In this document: positions 40,817 through 49,585 of the stretch, in pieces
Layout of the letters: each line of letters opens with the position of its first letter
How positions within the stretch are numbered: the stretch's first letter is position 1
DNA from: Scybalenecus merdavium
GTDB taxonomy: Bacteria; Bacillota; Clostridia; Oscillospirales; Acutalibacteraceae
Assembly (NCBI GenBank): GCA_018714405.1
Contig: DVNM01000020.1
Span: forward strand, 36,668 to 100,667
Direction of reading: 5' to 3'
Length of the DNA: 64,000 nucleotides
Notes under the pieces: generated by a model
The model's database searches: none
Told to the model about the DNA's origin: nothing
What the model saw: only the letters and a program-made list of their open reading frames with translations
Translations under genes and position numbers: made by a program

Positions 40817-43292
40817 ATAAGTATTTACCTGTAATACTGTTTTTATTGGCGCGAACTTCCTGCGGCGTACCGACCGCAACGATCCGGCCGCCGTCGTTTC
40901 CGCCGCCCGGCCCCATATCGACCACATAATCAGCATTGCGGATGATGTCCAGGTCGTGCTCAATGACAATGACCGTCGCCCCGTTATCGAGCAGTTTCTG
41001 AAACACGCCAAGCAAAACCTGAACATCCAGCGGATGCAGGCCGATGCTGGGCTCATCAAACACAAACACGGAATCTGTCTGCGTTTTCCCGATCTCACCG
41101 GCCAGTTTCAGTCTTTGCGCCTCGCCGCCGGAAAGCCCCGGCGTTTCTTCACCCAGCGTTAAATAGCCCAGCCCAAGCTGCTGCAAAACCTGCAGCTTCT
41201 GGCTGACTGCGCGCATATCACAGCAAAATGCTGCGGCAGTGTTTATGTCCATATCCATCAATTCCGGCAAGGAACAGGATTCTCCGGCGCTGTTCGTCAG
41301 TTTTATGTCGTACGCCGCCTGTGCATACCGTGAACCGCGGCAATCCGGACACGGGATATGCACATCCGGCAAAAACTGCACATCCAAACTCACAATGCCT
41401 GTACCATCGCACCCGGGGCAGCGCAGACTGCCGGTATTGTAAGAAAAAGCGCCTGCTTTCAGTCCTTTTTCTTTGGCAACGGCTGACTTTGCATAGAGTT
41501 TTCGCAGTTCGTCGTGCACGCCGGCATAAGTGGCTACGGTAGAGCGCACATTTACGCCGATAGGCGTTGCGTCGATCAGCTTCACATGCTGTATGCCCTG
41601 CGCCCGGATCTCACGGATATGCGGCGGCAATTTGCGGCCATTTGTTAGGGCTTCAAGTGCCGGAACCAGGCTTTCCAGAACCATGGTCGTTTTTCCGGAG
41701 CCGGACACACCGGTGACCACTGTCAGGCGCCCTTTCGGGAAATCGACCGTGAGCGGCAAAACGGTGTGCAGCTTTGCCGTGGACAAATGCAGTGCGCCGC
41801 CAGCAAAAACCGCACTGGGCTGCAACGTTTTTCGCAGTTTCGTTTGTGTATTTCCAGACAAAAACGGGCCGATCTGCGAAGCCGGATCCTGTGCAATGGA
41901 ATCCACTGTTCCCGCTGCCATAACATAGCCGCCCGCCGCGCCTGCCTGCGGGCCCATTTCGATCAGCCAGTCCGCCTCTTTCAAGATCTGCGCATCGTGG
42001 TCAACCAGGATCACCGAATTGCCGTCGGCAACCAGATCGTGCATCACACCGTTCAGCCCAACGATATTGGCCGGGTGCAGCCCGATCGAAGGCTCGTCCA
42101 GCACATACAAGACCCCGGTCGTACGGTTGCGCACCGCGCGGGCAAGCTGCATACGCTGCCGTTCCCCCGTGGAAAGCGTGGCGGACGAACGGTCCAGTGA
42201 CAAATAGCCAAGCCCCAGGTCTATCAGCCGCCGGGCAGTGTTTATAAACGCTTCGCAGATGCTTTGCGCCATAGGACGCATTTCTTTGTCCAGCGATCCG
42301 GGCACACCCTGCACCCAGGAAACCAGTTCTGACAGGGGCATTTTGCAAGCTTCATCTAGCGAGATGCCGCACAGTTTCGGACAGCGAGCCGCTTCAGAAA
42401 GGCGCGTCCCGCCGCACGCCGGGCAAACGTCTTCTTTCAGAAATTTTTCCACCCGTTTCATGCCCTTTTCATCTTTGACTTTTGCCAGCGCGTTTTCCAC
42501 CGTGTAAACCGCATTAAAGTAGGTGAAATCCAGTTCCGCAGCCTGGTTGGAATTTTTGGCTTTGTAAAGAATATGCTTTTTTACGGCCGGGCCGTGGTAA
42601 ACGATCTCTTTTTCCTGTTCGGTAAGCGCACGAAACGGAATGTCCGTACGCACACCCATTTCGCGGCAGACATCGGTCATCAGCGACCACATCAGGCTGT
42701 TCCATGGCGCGACTGCACCCTCGTCGATGGTGAGCGAATCGTCCGGCACAAGCGCATCCATATTTACCGTACGCACGCTTCCCGTACCGCTGCAGGTCGG
42801 GCAGGCGCCCTGTGAATTGAACGCCAGCTCTTCGGCAGACGGCGCATAAAAATGCGCGCCGCACTGCGGGCAAACCAGTTCCTTCCCGGCTGCGACTGCC
42901 AGCGACGGTTTTAAATAGTGACCGTTCGGACAACGGTGGCTGGCAAGGCGGGAATACATCAGACGCAGGCTGTTCAGCAGTTCCGTTCCGGTGCCGAACG
43001 TGCTGCGGATACCCGGCACAGCCGGCCTTTGGTGCAGTGCCAGCGCTGCCGGTACATACAGCACCTCATCCACAGCAGCCTTAGACGCCTGCGTCATTCT
43101 TCTGCGCGTATAGGTCGACAACGCCTCCAAATACCGCCTGGAGCCTTCTGCATACAGCACGCCAAGCGCCAGCGAGGATTTTCCCGAGCCGGAGACGCCG
43201 GCGATCGCGACGATTTTGTGCAAAGGAATGTCCACGTCTATATTTTTCAGATTGTGCACTTTTGCGCCCCTTACGAGCATTTTATCGATCAT
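40815..43292 (-). CDS. UvrA-like ABC ATPase lacking the UvrB-binding domain
   Basis: 825-residue tandem ABC ATPase of the UvrA family. The first ATPase has Walker A GVSGSGKSS, signature STGERQRMQLARAV and Walker B VLYVLDEPSIGLHP. The second has GVSGSGKTT, LSGGEAQRLKLAGEI and VFVFDEPSIGLHP. Four CxxC zinc-binding pairs are visible (CPQC, CPTC, CPAC, CPGC/CPDC). True UvrA has about 115 residues between SHRCP and the next CPxCG for binding UvrB; here only about 20 separate them, which accounts for the short length. Such paralogs (UvrA2/drug-resistance type) are not expected to work with UvrB. Start ATG 43292 follows GGGTGGG. Confidence 0.9.
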   Translation of the reverse strand: MIDKMLVRGAKVHNLKNIDVDIPLHKIVAIAGVSGSGKSSLALGVLYAEGSRRYLEALSTYTRRRMTQASKAAVDEVLYVPAALALHQRPAVPGIRSTFGTGTELLNSLRLMYSRLASHRCPNGHYLKPSLAVAAGKELVCPQCGAHFYAPSAEELAFNSQGACPTCSGTGSVRTVNMDALVPDDSLTIDEGAVAPWNSLMWSLMTDVCREMGVRTDIPFRALTEQEKEIVYHGPAVKKHILYKAKNSNQAAELDFTYFNAVYTVENALAKVKDEKGMKRVEKFLKEDVCPACGGTRLSEAARCPKLCGISLDEACKMPLSELVSWVQGVPGSLDKEMRPMAQSICEAFINTARRLIDLGLGYLSLDRSSATLSTGERQRMQLARAVRNRTTGVLYVLDEPSIGLHPANIVGLNGVMHDLVADGNSVILVDHDAQILKEADWLIEMGPQAGAAGGYVMAAGTVDSIAQDPASQIGPFLSGNTQTKLRKTLQPSAVFAGGALHLSTAKLHTVLPLTVDFPKGRLTVVTGVSGSGKTTMVLESLVPALEALTNGRKLPPHIREIRAQGIQHVKLIDATPIGVNVRSTVATYAGVHDELRKLYAKSAVAKEKGLKAGAFSYNTGSLRCPGCDGTGIVSLDVQFLPDVHIPCPDCRGSRYAQAAYDIKLTNSAGESCSLPELMDMDINTAAAFCCDMRAVSQKLQVLQQLGLGYLTLGEETPGLSGGEAQRLKLAGEIGKTQTDSVFVFDEPSIGLHPLDVQVLLGVFQKLLDNGATVIVIEHDLDIIRNADYVVDMGPGGGNDGGRIVAVGTPQEVRANKNSITGKYL

Positions 43293-43418
43293 GGTTTTAC
43301 CCACCCTGTACCTGAATTTGCCGCGGCTATTGTGAAGCGCAAAACCAAGCCGCTTTTCGGACTAACACGCGGATTTAATAGAAAGCGTGCACTTTGCCAA
43401 GCGAAAAAATTTATAAAT

Positions 43419-43463
43419 GAAAAGCAGACAACACCTATAAAAGCGGTATCATCTGCTTTTTAC
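43419..43463 (-). terminator. Terminator of the fhs-rpiB operon
   Basis: AAAAGCAGA / TCTGCTTTT 9-bp stem with a long loop, T-rich on the minus strand, downstream of rpiB. Confidence 0.55.
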
Positions 43464-43519
43464 ACGGAGCGAAACGCCTTTTATGCTTTTCGCCGGAAAG
43501 ACGCAAGAATACGTTTTTA

Positions 43520-43969
43520 TTAATACAGCTTTTCACCGTTTTCAATGGCTGTGATCTGGTCCACGCGGCGCTGGTGACGGCCGCCCTCAAACGGCGTGTG
43601 CAAAAACACGTCGACCAGTTCGAGCGCAAGACCCGCACCGACAACACGCGCACCCAGACAAATGGCGTTTGCATCGTTATGCAGGCGCGTATACTTGGCG
43701 CTGAAATAATCGCTGCAGCATGCGGCGCGAATGCCTTTTACCTTATTGGCGGCCATGGAGATGCCGATACCGGTGCCGCAGCACAAAATGGCTTTTTCAC
43801 ACTGACCCGAAGCGACCAGATCGCACGCTTTTTGCGCGTTGACGGCATAGTCGCAGCTCTCGGCTGAATACGCACCGCAATCCTTATAGGCAATGCCCTG
43901 TTCATCCAGATATTTTTTGATTTCCTCTTTGAGCGGATATCCCGCGTGGTCACTTGCAATAGCGATCAT
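43520..43969 (-). CDS. rpiB: Ribose 5-phosphate isomerase B
   Basis: 149-residue enzyme of the RpiB/LacA/LacB family interconverting ribulose 5-phosphate and ribose 5-phosphate. The start MIAIASDHAGYPLKEEIKKYL, the catalytic-Cys and phosphate-loop segment AILCCGTGIGISMAANKVKGIRAACC, and HNDANAICLGARVVG are typical. The C-terminal FLHTPFEGGRHQRRVDQI completes the family pattern. It is last in a four-gene unit with tsaB, tsaE and fhs, only 4 bp after tsaB. LacAB-type activity on allose or galactose 6-phosphate is a less likely alternative. Confidence 0.95.
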   Translation of the reverse strand: MIAIASDHAGYPLKEEIKKYLDEQGIAYKDCGAYSAESCDYAVNAQKACDLVASGQCEKAILCCGTGIGISMAANKVKGIRAACCSDYFSAKYTRLHNDANAICLGARVVGAGLALELVDVFLHTPFEGGRHQRRVDQITAIENGEKLY

Positions 43970-43973
43970 TTTT

Positions 43974-44651
43974 TCAGCTCCTCTTTAATTTCAGTTCGCG
44001 TTCCGCCTGGCTCGGCCGCAGGTAGACCGGCACGAGCGCTTCCGGCGCCACGCGTTTTTTGCCCTGCGCAGCGTGCAGCACGCCGCTGCCCAGCGGATAC
44101 ATTTTTTCCGGCGCGCAAAGCGTTACAGGCGCCGCCTGCAAAAGCGAAAGCGCAAGCTTTGCCCCGTCACCGGCCAGAATCACATGCTGCCCGGCATCCT
44201 GCAGCTCTTTTTCAAGCGCTTCGGCGCTTATGGCTCGATCAGGCATCAATCGGTGCAGCACACCATTTTCCGTTTTAAACACGGCATTATAAAACTGTTG
44301 GCGGCGGGCATCCATACAGACGCAGACCGTGCAGTCCATGTCCAGAAAATTGCAGGCAGCTGCCTCCAGCGAGGACACACCGACACACGGCAGACTGCGT
44401 GCAAAAGCAAGACCCTTTGCCGTTGCAATGCCGATGCGCAGTCCGGTAAACGAACCGGGCCCGGAAGTGATGGCGATCTCGTCAATATCGGCAAGCGTTT
44501 TGCCCGCTTTTTCCACCGTGGACAAAATCAGCGGCAGCAGCGTTTCGCTGTGCGTCAGTCCGGAATTTTCAAATGACTCTGCCAGAACACGGCCGCCGTC
44601 TGCCAATGCTGCGGCGGCAGTGACCGAACAGGAATCAATCCCGAGAATCAA
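43974..44651 (-). CDS. tsaB: tRNA threonylcarbamoyladenosine biosynthesis protein TsaB
   Basis: 225-residue partner of TsaD and TsaE in making the t6A modification at position 37 of tRNAs reading ANN codons. The ASKHA-fold opening ILGIDSCSVTAAAALADGGRVLAESFENSGLTHSETLLPLI and the central IDEIAITSGPGSFTGLRIGIATAKGLAFA are characteristic. TTG 44651 is chosen since AAAGGAG lies 9 nt upstream; ATG 44660 would abut that site with no spacing but is possible. It begins inside tsaE, giving a 17-bp overlap. Confidence 0.95.
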   Translation of the reverse strand: MILGIDSCSVTAAAALADGGRVLAESFENSGLTHSETLLPLILSTVEKAGKTLADIDEIAITSGPGSFTGLRIGIATAKGLAFARSLPCVGVSSLEAAACNFLDMDCTVCVCMDARRQQFYNAVFKTENGVLHRLMPDRAISAEALEKELQDAGQHVILAGDGAKLALSLLQAAPVTLCAPEKMYPLGSGVLHAAQGKKRVAPEALVPVYLRPSQAERELKLKRS

Positions 44652-45081
44652 GACGGCCATCTCCTTTTCTGTAGATCGTAATGCGGCGGTCGTTTTCGCC
44701 CAGGCGCTCCAGTTCAACCATAACGGCATCATCTTCCAAAGCGCCGTAAATGTTTTCGCTCCACTCTACGGCTATATAAGCACCGCTTTGTACGCAGTCG
44801 AAATAGCCGGTGGTGTAGAGATCGTCCCAGCTGTCGACCCGGTACATATCAAAATGATAGAGCACGGTGCCCTGTCCGCGGTACTCATTGACAATGGCAA
44901 AGGTCGGCGAAGTGACCTCGCACTGCAGGCCGAGCCCCTGCGCCATTCCTTCCACAAACGCCGTTTTGCCCATGCCGAGACCGCCGAGAAACGCCACAAC
45001 GCTGCCCGGCGGCAGCTTTTGCACGAAATCTGCGGCAAAACGCACCGTCTCTGCCCGGCTGTGCGATACAAAACACTGCAT
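44635..45081 (-). CDS. tsaE: tRNA threonylcarbamoyladenosine biosynthesis ATPase TsaE
   Basis: 148-residue P-loop ATPase that energises the TsaBD complex. Walker A GGLGMGKTAFVEGMAQGLG (near residues 33-51), the TSPTFAIVNEYRG switch and the LYHFDMYRVDSWDDLYTTGYFD segment with Walker B Asp are all in place. EWSENIYGAL follows as in the family. It overlaps tsaB downstream and shares one base with the fhs stop upstream, so it is tightly coupled. Length is typical (about 150). Confidence 0.97.
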   Translation of the reverse strand: MQCFVSHSRAETVRFAADFVQKLPPGSVVAFLGGLGMGKTAFVEGMAQGLGLQCEVTSPTFAIVNEYRGQGTVLYHFDMYRVDSWDDLYTTGYFDCVQSGAYIAVEWSENIYGALEDDAVMVELERLGENDRRITIYRKGDGRLDSRD

Positions 45082-46748
45082 CAGAACAGCCCCACCGTGT
45101 TGCCGATTTCATCAATGCCGATCGAATACGCAGCCGGCTTTTTGGAAAGGCCCGGCATGGTCATGATCTTGCCGGTGCGGCAGACAATAAACCCGGCGCC
45201 GTTCGAGACCTCGGCCGAAACAACGGTGATGCGGAAATCGGACGGACGGCCGAGTTTTTTCGGGTCGTCCGACAGGCTGTACTGCGTTTTGGCCATACAA
45301 ACCGGCAGATCGCAGACACCAAGTTCCTTTAAAGCCGCCATATCTTTTTTGGCCTGAGCCGTGTAATCCACACCGTCGGCGCCATAGATCTCGCGCGCGA
45401 TCGTTTCGATCTTTTCCTCCAACGGGCGATCGAGATCATAAAGGAAACGGAAATGGCTCTCCTGCTCACAGGCAGCCACGACCTTTTCTGCCAGATCTGT
45501 CGAACCGCTGCCGCCCTCGGCAAAGCACTTGGTCACGGAAAACGCCACGCCGCGCGCCGCGCAGAACGAACGCACAAAGTCGACCTCTGCCGCCGTATCT
45601 GCATAAAAATGGTTCAGCGCGACCACGACCGGTACACCGTATTTCTGCAGATTTTCAATATGCGCCGCAAGGTTGACCGAACCGGCGGCAAGCGCCTGCA
45701 GGTTTTCTTTGGCCAGGTCTTCCTTGGCAACGCCGCCGTTATACTTCAGCGCACGCACGGTAGCCACCAGTACGATGCACGACGGCTGAATGCCGGCGCT
45801 GCGGCACTTGATGTTGAGAAACTTTTCGGCGCCGAGGTCGGAACCAAAGCCGGCCTCCGTAATGCAGTAATCCCCAAGCTGCATAGCTGCCTTTGTGGCG
45901 CGCACGCTGTTGCAGCCGTGCGCAATGTTCGCAAACGGCCCGCCGTGCATAATGACCGGCGTATTTTCAAGCGTTTGCACCAGGTTCGGCTTAATGGCGT
46001 CTTTCAGCAAAACGGTCATGGCGCCGTCGGCCTGAATGTCGCGGCAGTAAACGGGTTTTCCGTCATAAGTATAGGCCACAAGAATATTGCCAAGGCGTTT
46101 TTTTAAGTCAAACAGATCGTTTGCCAAACACAAAATCGCCATGACCTCACTGGCCACAGTGATCACAAAATGATCCTCGCGCACCACGCCGTTCATCGTG
46201 CCGCCAAGCCCGACGATAATATTGCGCAGCACGCGGTCGTTAATATCTAGGCAGCGCTTGACCATTACGCGGCGCGGATCGATCGAAAGCTCGTTGCCCT
46301 GCTGAATATGGTTATCCAAAATTGCGCACATCAGGTTATTGGCGCTGGTGATGGCGTGCATGTCGCCGGTAAAATGGAGGTTGATGTCTTCCATCGGCAC
46401 CGCCTGCGAATAACCGCCGCCGGCCGCGCCGCCTTTAATGCCGAACACAGGGCCGAGACTCGGCTCGCGAAGCGCCGTAACCGCCTTTTTGCCGATTTTA
46501 GCCATCGCCTGACCAAGACCGATGGACACGGTGGTTTTGCCCTCGCCCGCCGGTGTGGGATTTACAGCGGTGACCAGCACGAGTTTGCCCGGCTGATTGC
46601 CGGAAATGCGGGCAAGCAAAGCATCGGAAAGCTTTGCCTTGTAGTGCCCGTACGGCTCCAGTTCCGTTGATTTTATGCCGAGAGAAGCTGCGACCTGCTC
46701 GATCGGCTGCATATTGGCCGCCTGGGCGATCTCGATATCTGTTTTCAA
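45081..46748 (-). CDS. fhs: Formate--tetrahydrofolate ligase
   Basis: 555-residue enzyme making 10-formyltetrahydrofolate from formate, ATP and tetrahydrofolate. It supplies one-carbon units for purines and, in acetogens, the Wood-Ljungdahl methyl branch. The ATP-binding TPAGEGKTTVSIGLGQAM, REPSLGPVFGIKGGAAGGGYSQ and DINLHFTGDMHAITSANNL are diagnostic. TTG 46748 is chosen: it follows AGAGGAAG by 7 nt and restores the typical MKTDIEIAQ start, while a GTG three codons earlier lies inside that site. It heads the fhs-tsaE-tsaB-rpiB unit. No other acetogenesis genes are nearby. Confidence 0.97.
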   Translation of the reverse strand: MKTDIEIAQAANMQPIEQVAASLGIKSTELEPYGHYKAKLSDALLARISGNQPGKLVLVTAVNPTPAGEGKTTVSIGLGQAMAKIGKKAVTALREPSLGPVFGIKGGAAGGGYSQAVPMEDINLHFTGDMHAITSANNLMCAILDNHIQQGNELSIDPRRVMVKRCLDINDRVLRNIIVGLGGTMNGVVREDHFVITVASEVMAILCLANDLFDLKKRLGNILVAYTYDGKPVYCRDIQADGAMTVLLKDAIKPNLVQTLENTPVIMHGGPFANIAHGCNSVRATKAAMQLGDYCITEAGFGSDLGAEKFLNIKCRSAGIQPSCIVLVATVRALKYNGGVAKEDLAKENLQALAAGSVNLAAHIENLQKYGVPVVVALNHFYADTAAEVDFVRSFCAARGVAFSVTKCFAEGGSGSTDLAEKVVAACEQESHFRFLYDLDRPLEEKIETIAREIYGADGVDYTAQAKKDMAALKELGVCDLPVCMAKTQYSLSDDPKKLGRPSDFRITVVSAEVSNGAGFIVCRTGKIMTMPGLSKKPAAYSIGIDEIGNTVGLF

Positions 46749-46788
46749 ACGAAGCACTTCCTCTCTGTTCGCAAATTCATTCGTCCAT

Positions 46789-46816
46789 ATTATAGCACAC
46801 GCCCATAAAAATTCAA
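46789..46816 (-). promoter_or_regulatory. Promoter of the fhs operon
   Basis: On the minus strand TTGAAT (46811-46816), 16 bp, TATAAT (46789-46794), with an extended TG before the -10 box. Confidence 0.75.
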
Positions 46817-46837
46817 AGACTTTTTATAGTGTTTCGC

Positions 46838-46866
46838 TTGAATTGGACGTATATAAATTATATAAT
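46838..46866 (+). promoter_or_regulatory. Promoter of rodA
   Basis: TTGAAT (46838-46843), 17 bp, perfect TATAAT (46861-46866), divergent from the fhs promoter about 20 bp away. Confidence 0.8.
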
Positions 46867-46912
46867 AGAGAACATCCAAAAGATTTTACCGGAAAGGTTT
46901 GTATAGATTTTC

Positions 46913-48076
46913 ATGAAACGACCCACCACTTCCAACACACTGGCAGCGCCACGGAGCTTTGACTTTGTCACCATGGGCATTGCCCTGCTGTGCTCCATCT
47001 ACGGTTTGCTGCTCGTATACAGCGCAACGTACTATAAACTTGGTGATAAACTGATCACGCCGGACTTTCGCTCCATGCTGGTCAGCGTGCTGCTGGGCAT
47101 CACGATCGCCGTTGTGCTATCCAACGTAGACTACCAAATTATCAGTAAGCTTTGGCCGATCATTGCGGCCGGCTGTATCCTTTTAATGATTGTTACCATG
47201 ATTTGGGGCGTCGGGCCGCCCGAACGGCCGGACGCAAGGTCATGGCTGGATTTAAAAGTGTTTTATTTTCAGCCATCTGAACTTTTGAAAGTGGGGTTCA
47301 TCATTTCCTTTTCCTACCACCTGGACATTGTAAAGGACAATTTGAACCGGCTGAAAAACATTGTTTTGCTGGTCATTCACGGTATGATCCCGGTAGGGCT
47401 GGTCATTTTGACCGGTGACGCCGGCTCGGCGCTGATTTTTCTATTGATCTTCATCGGTATGCTGTTTTTCGCAAGAGTCAACGTTGGCTACTTCATCGCC
47501 GGCATTTGCCTGATCATCATTGCATTTCCGATCGCATGGGCAACGGGACTCATCAGCGGCTTGCAGCGCAGCCGAATCGTGGCGCTGTTTTACCCCGACC
47601 AATACGAAAGCATTATGTACCAGCAGGAAAACGGCAAGATCGCCCTGGGCAGCGGTGGTCTGACCGGCCAGGGATTTTTGCAGGGACGCATGACGCAAGA
47701 CCCGTCGCACCCGGTGCCGGCCAATGAAAACGACATGATCCTGACGGTGGCTGGCGAGGAATTCGGCTATATCGGCGCCATGCTGGTGATTTTGCTGCTG
47801 GCCGCGCTGATCGTAAAAGTGGTTTTTGTGGGACTGAAAGCGCGCGACAACGTTGGTTACCTGATGTGCAGCGGTGTGGCCGTTATGCTGCTGGCGCAGA
47901 TGTTTATCAACGTTGGTATGGAACTGTCCATTCTGCCGGTCATCGGCATCACGCTGCCGTTTTTCAGCGCCGGCGGTTCCTCAAGCCTTTGCATTTATAT
48001 TGCCCTGGGGTTCGTACTTTCGGTTTACCGCTACAGCAAAGTCCCGCGCGACGCCCTGTTTTACGCTGACCTGTAA
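46913..48076 (+). CDS. rodA: FtsW/RodA/SpoVE family peptidoglycan glycosyltransferase (RodA-like)
   Basis: 387-residue SEDS-family membrane protein that polymerises lipid II glycan strands with a class B PBP. About ten hydrophobic segments are present. SEDS landmarks are DARSWLDLKVFYFQPSELLKVGFI, the catalytic Asp region TGDAGSALIFLLIF, GGLTGQGFLQGRMTQDPSHPVPANENDMILTVAGEEFGYIG and the end LPFFSAGGSSSLCIYIALGFVLSV. It likely pairs with the PBP2 encoded in the mre operon. The ribosome-binding site is weak (GGAAAGG, 15 nt away). FtsW or SpoVE cannot be fully excluded by sequence alone. Confidence 0.9.
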   Translation: MKRPTTSNTLAAPRSFDFVTMGIALLCSIYGLLLVYSATYYKLGDKLITPDFRSMLVSVLLGITIAVVLSNVDYQIISKLWPIIAAGCILLMIVTMIWGVGPPERPDARSWLDLKVFYFQPSELLKVGFIISFSYHLDIVKDNLNRLKNIVLLVIHGMIPVGLVILTGDAGSALIFLLIFIGMLFFARVNVGYFIAGICLIIIAFPIAWATGLISGLQRSRIVALFYPDQYESIMYQQENGKIALGSGGLTGQGFLQGRMTQDPSHPVPANENDMILTVAGEEFGYIGAMLVILLLAALIVKVVFVGLKARDNVGYLMCSGVAVMLLAQMFINVGMELSILPVIGITLPFFSAGGSSSLCIYIALGFVLSVYRYSKVPRDALFYADL

Positions 48077-48125
48077 AGGAAAGGAAAAAGCACGGCAGAA
48101 AATGAAAAAGCGAATGGTCGCAAAC

Positions 48126-48156
48126 ATATGGGAGCGGATGCTTTCCGCTCCCATAT
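48126..48156 (+). terminator. Hairpin terminator of rodA
   Basis: A 13-bp stem ATATGGGAGCGGA / TCCGCTCCCATAT with a 5-nt loop. The T-tract is poor. Confidence 0.65.
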
Positions 48157-48174
48157 CTATCTAAATAAAATGCG

Positions 48175-48513
48175 ATGGAGAATTTGAATACCGGTTATTT
48201 TCCCCAGTGGAGTTTCAAAGAATGGATAAAAGTTATTGCAGGCATCGGCGGCTTTTGCCTGCTGGTGTTTCTGGTCATACACGCCACAAACAGCCAGGCG
48301 ATACCGCCTGCTACGGCTGAGGGCGGAAATGATCCATATCAATGGGAATTCTACATTTACAAAGATGGTGAGATTTGTTATTCTAATAGTGAATCAACCA
48401 TTAATTTCTTCGAATGGACGCCCGAAACGACAGGTGATTATAATCTGGTTGTCAACGTAATTGACGCAACTGGGTTTAAAGTAACTCATTCAACAGAATT
48501 TTCAGTTACATAA
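48175..48513 (+). CDS. Small membrane-anchored beta-domain protein, unrecognised
   Basis: 112 residues. One membrane helix (about residues 18-38, IKVIAGIGGFCLLVFLVIHA) is followed by an extracellular beta-rich part of 70 residues. WEFYIYKDGEICYSNSESTINFFEWTPETTGDYNLVVNVIDATGFKV recalls the strand pattern of Y_Y_Y or Ig-like domains of surface proteins. No good ribosome-binding site precedes the ATG, and the gene sits where base composition drops sharply. It may be a remnant of a larger surface protein. It opens the AT-rich island with the two paralogous genes downstream. No function can be given. Confidence 0.5.
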   Translation: MENLNTGYFPQWSFKEWIKVIAGIGGFCLLVFLVIHATNSQAIPPATAEGGNDPYQWEFYIYKDGEICYSNSESTINFFEWTPETTGDYNLVVNVIDATGFKVTHSTEFSVT

Positions 48514-48528
48514 TCCTAATCTGAAAAG

Positions 48529-48554
48529 GGGAAGGAAGCATGCGCTTCCTTCCC
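48529..48554 (+). terminator. Hairpin between island genes
   Basis: Perfect 11-bp stem GGGAAGGAAGC / GCTTCCTTCCC with ATGC loop, lacking a strong T-run. Confidence 0.55.
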
Positions 48555-48586
48555 ACGATTTATCCAACCAAGGAGGGTTATTTCCA

Positions 48587-49504
48587 TTGAAAAAGAAAAA
48601 CAAAAAATTTGTCTCGGTTCTTATTTTTATCCTTATATTCGGTCTATCCGCATATGGTATTTTTTATTTGTATGTAAGCGGAAGGCCCACTCCTGCAACC
48701 ACGGAACAGGTTGAAGCAGCACTAAATGAGCAGGGATTTCAATCTCAAAACATCACTGATTCAGCACAAAATAATTTTCCGGGGTTCGGATTAGAAAGTT
48801 GTATTGTTGCCGAGCAGGATGATACACGTTTTGAGTTTTACAGATTTGATAATGTTGATAGTGCCAAAAAGGTATATCAACAGGCTCACTCTAAAATCAT
48901 TGGAAACAGAACAAGCCAACGGGTAGAATTTGAGGAAAGAAAATTAAATTATCACGTTTACATTTTAGATATTGAAACCAATTATTATCTCACTATGTAT
49001 GCAGAAAACACAGCTGTTTATGCTTACTGTAATTCTACTGAAAACTCCGGCGAAATAAATGCAGTACTGGATTCTCTTGGATATATCGATGCTTCTGGCG
49101 AAGATTGGCATGCAAAGTCTCCACTTGATGGTATTATACGGGTTGCCGCCTACGCGCTGTTTATTCCGGTTATGTATATTACGCGACTTTGGATTTGGCC
49201 AGTACTTTGTAAATCTGCCGGCGTGACAAGACAAGAGGCACTTGAATTAGGAGAGAGCCGTAAAGAAATCATTCCAAAACTGATCCAACGTTCCAAATCA
49301 CCAAAACAGACAAAGATTTTTGCAGCCATTCATAACTTTATATCCCTGCCCGCCTACATCGCTGTTGCTATTGCTTTAGTTGGATGTTTTACGGATAAAG
49401 TAGACAATTTGCTTGGAGTTTTTGGCCTTGCAATACCGATCGTTATGGTCTGCTGTGTTATCATTTTCATTATTATTAACAGAGCCTATGATCATTCAAA
49501 GTAA
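48587..49504 (+). CDS. Unrecognised four-helix membrane protein with extracytoplasmic domain
   Basis: 305-residue protein, AT-rich, starting with TTG behind AAGGAGGG. Membrane helix 1 is at about residues 9-31. An extracytoplasmic domain of about 150 residues follows, with EQVEAALNEQGF, FEFYRFDNVDSAKKVYQQ and YYLTMYAENTAVYAYCNSTEN. Three more helices lie at about 186-210, 246-266 and 274-298, with a basic cytoplasmic loop between the second and third. The N-terminal 170 residues are paralogous to the next gene, which lacks the later helices. No known family is recognised. An envelope sensor or immunity-type membrane protein is possible but unproven. Confidence 0.7.
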   Translation: MKKKNKKFVSVLIFILIFGLSAYGIFYLYVSGRPTPATTEQVEAALNEQGFQSQNITDSAQNNFPGFGLESCIVAEQDDTRFEFYRFDNVDSAKKVYQQAHSKIIGNRTSQRVEFEERKLNYHVYILDIETNYYLTMYAENTAVYAYCNSTENSGEINAVLDSLGYIDASGEDWHAKSPLDGIIRVAAYALFIPVMYITRLWIWPVLCKSAGVTRQEALELGESRKEIIPKLIQRSKSPKQTKIFAAIHNFISLPAYIAVAIALVGCFTDKVDNLLGVFGLAIPIVMVCCVIIFIIINRAYDHSK

Positions 49505-49585
49505 AATCATATAATGTAAAAAACGAAATAGAAGAGAAATTTTCTTTCATCTTCCTTTTGAAAAAACAAAAAGGAGAATAGAATT

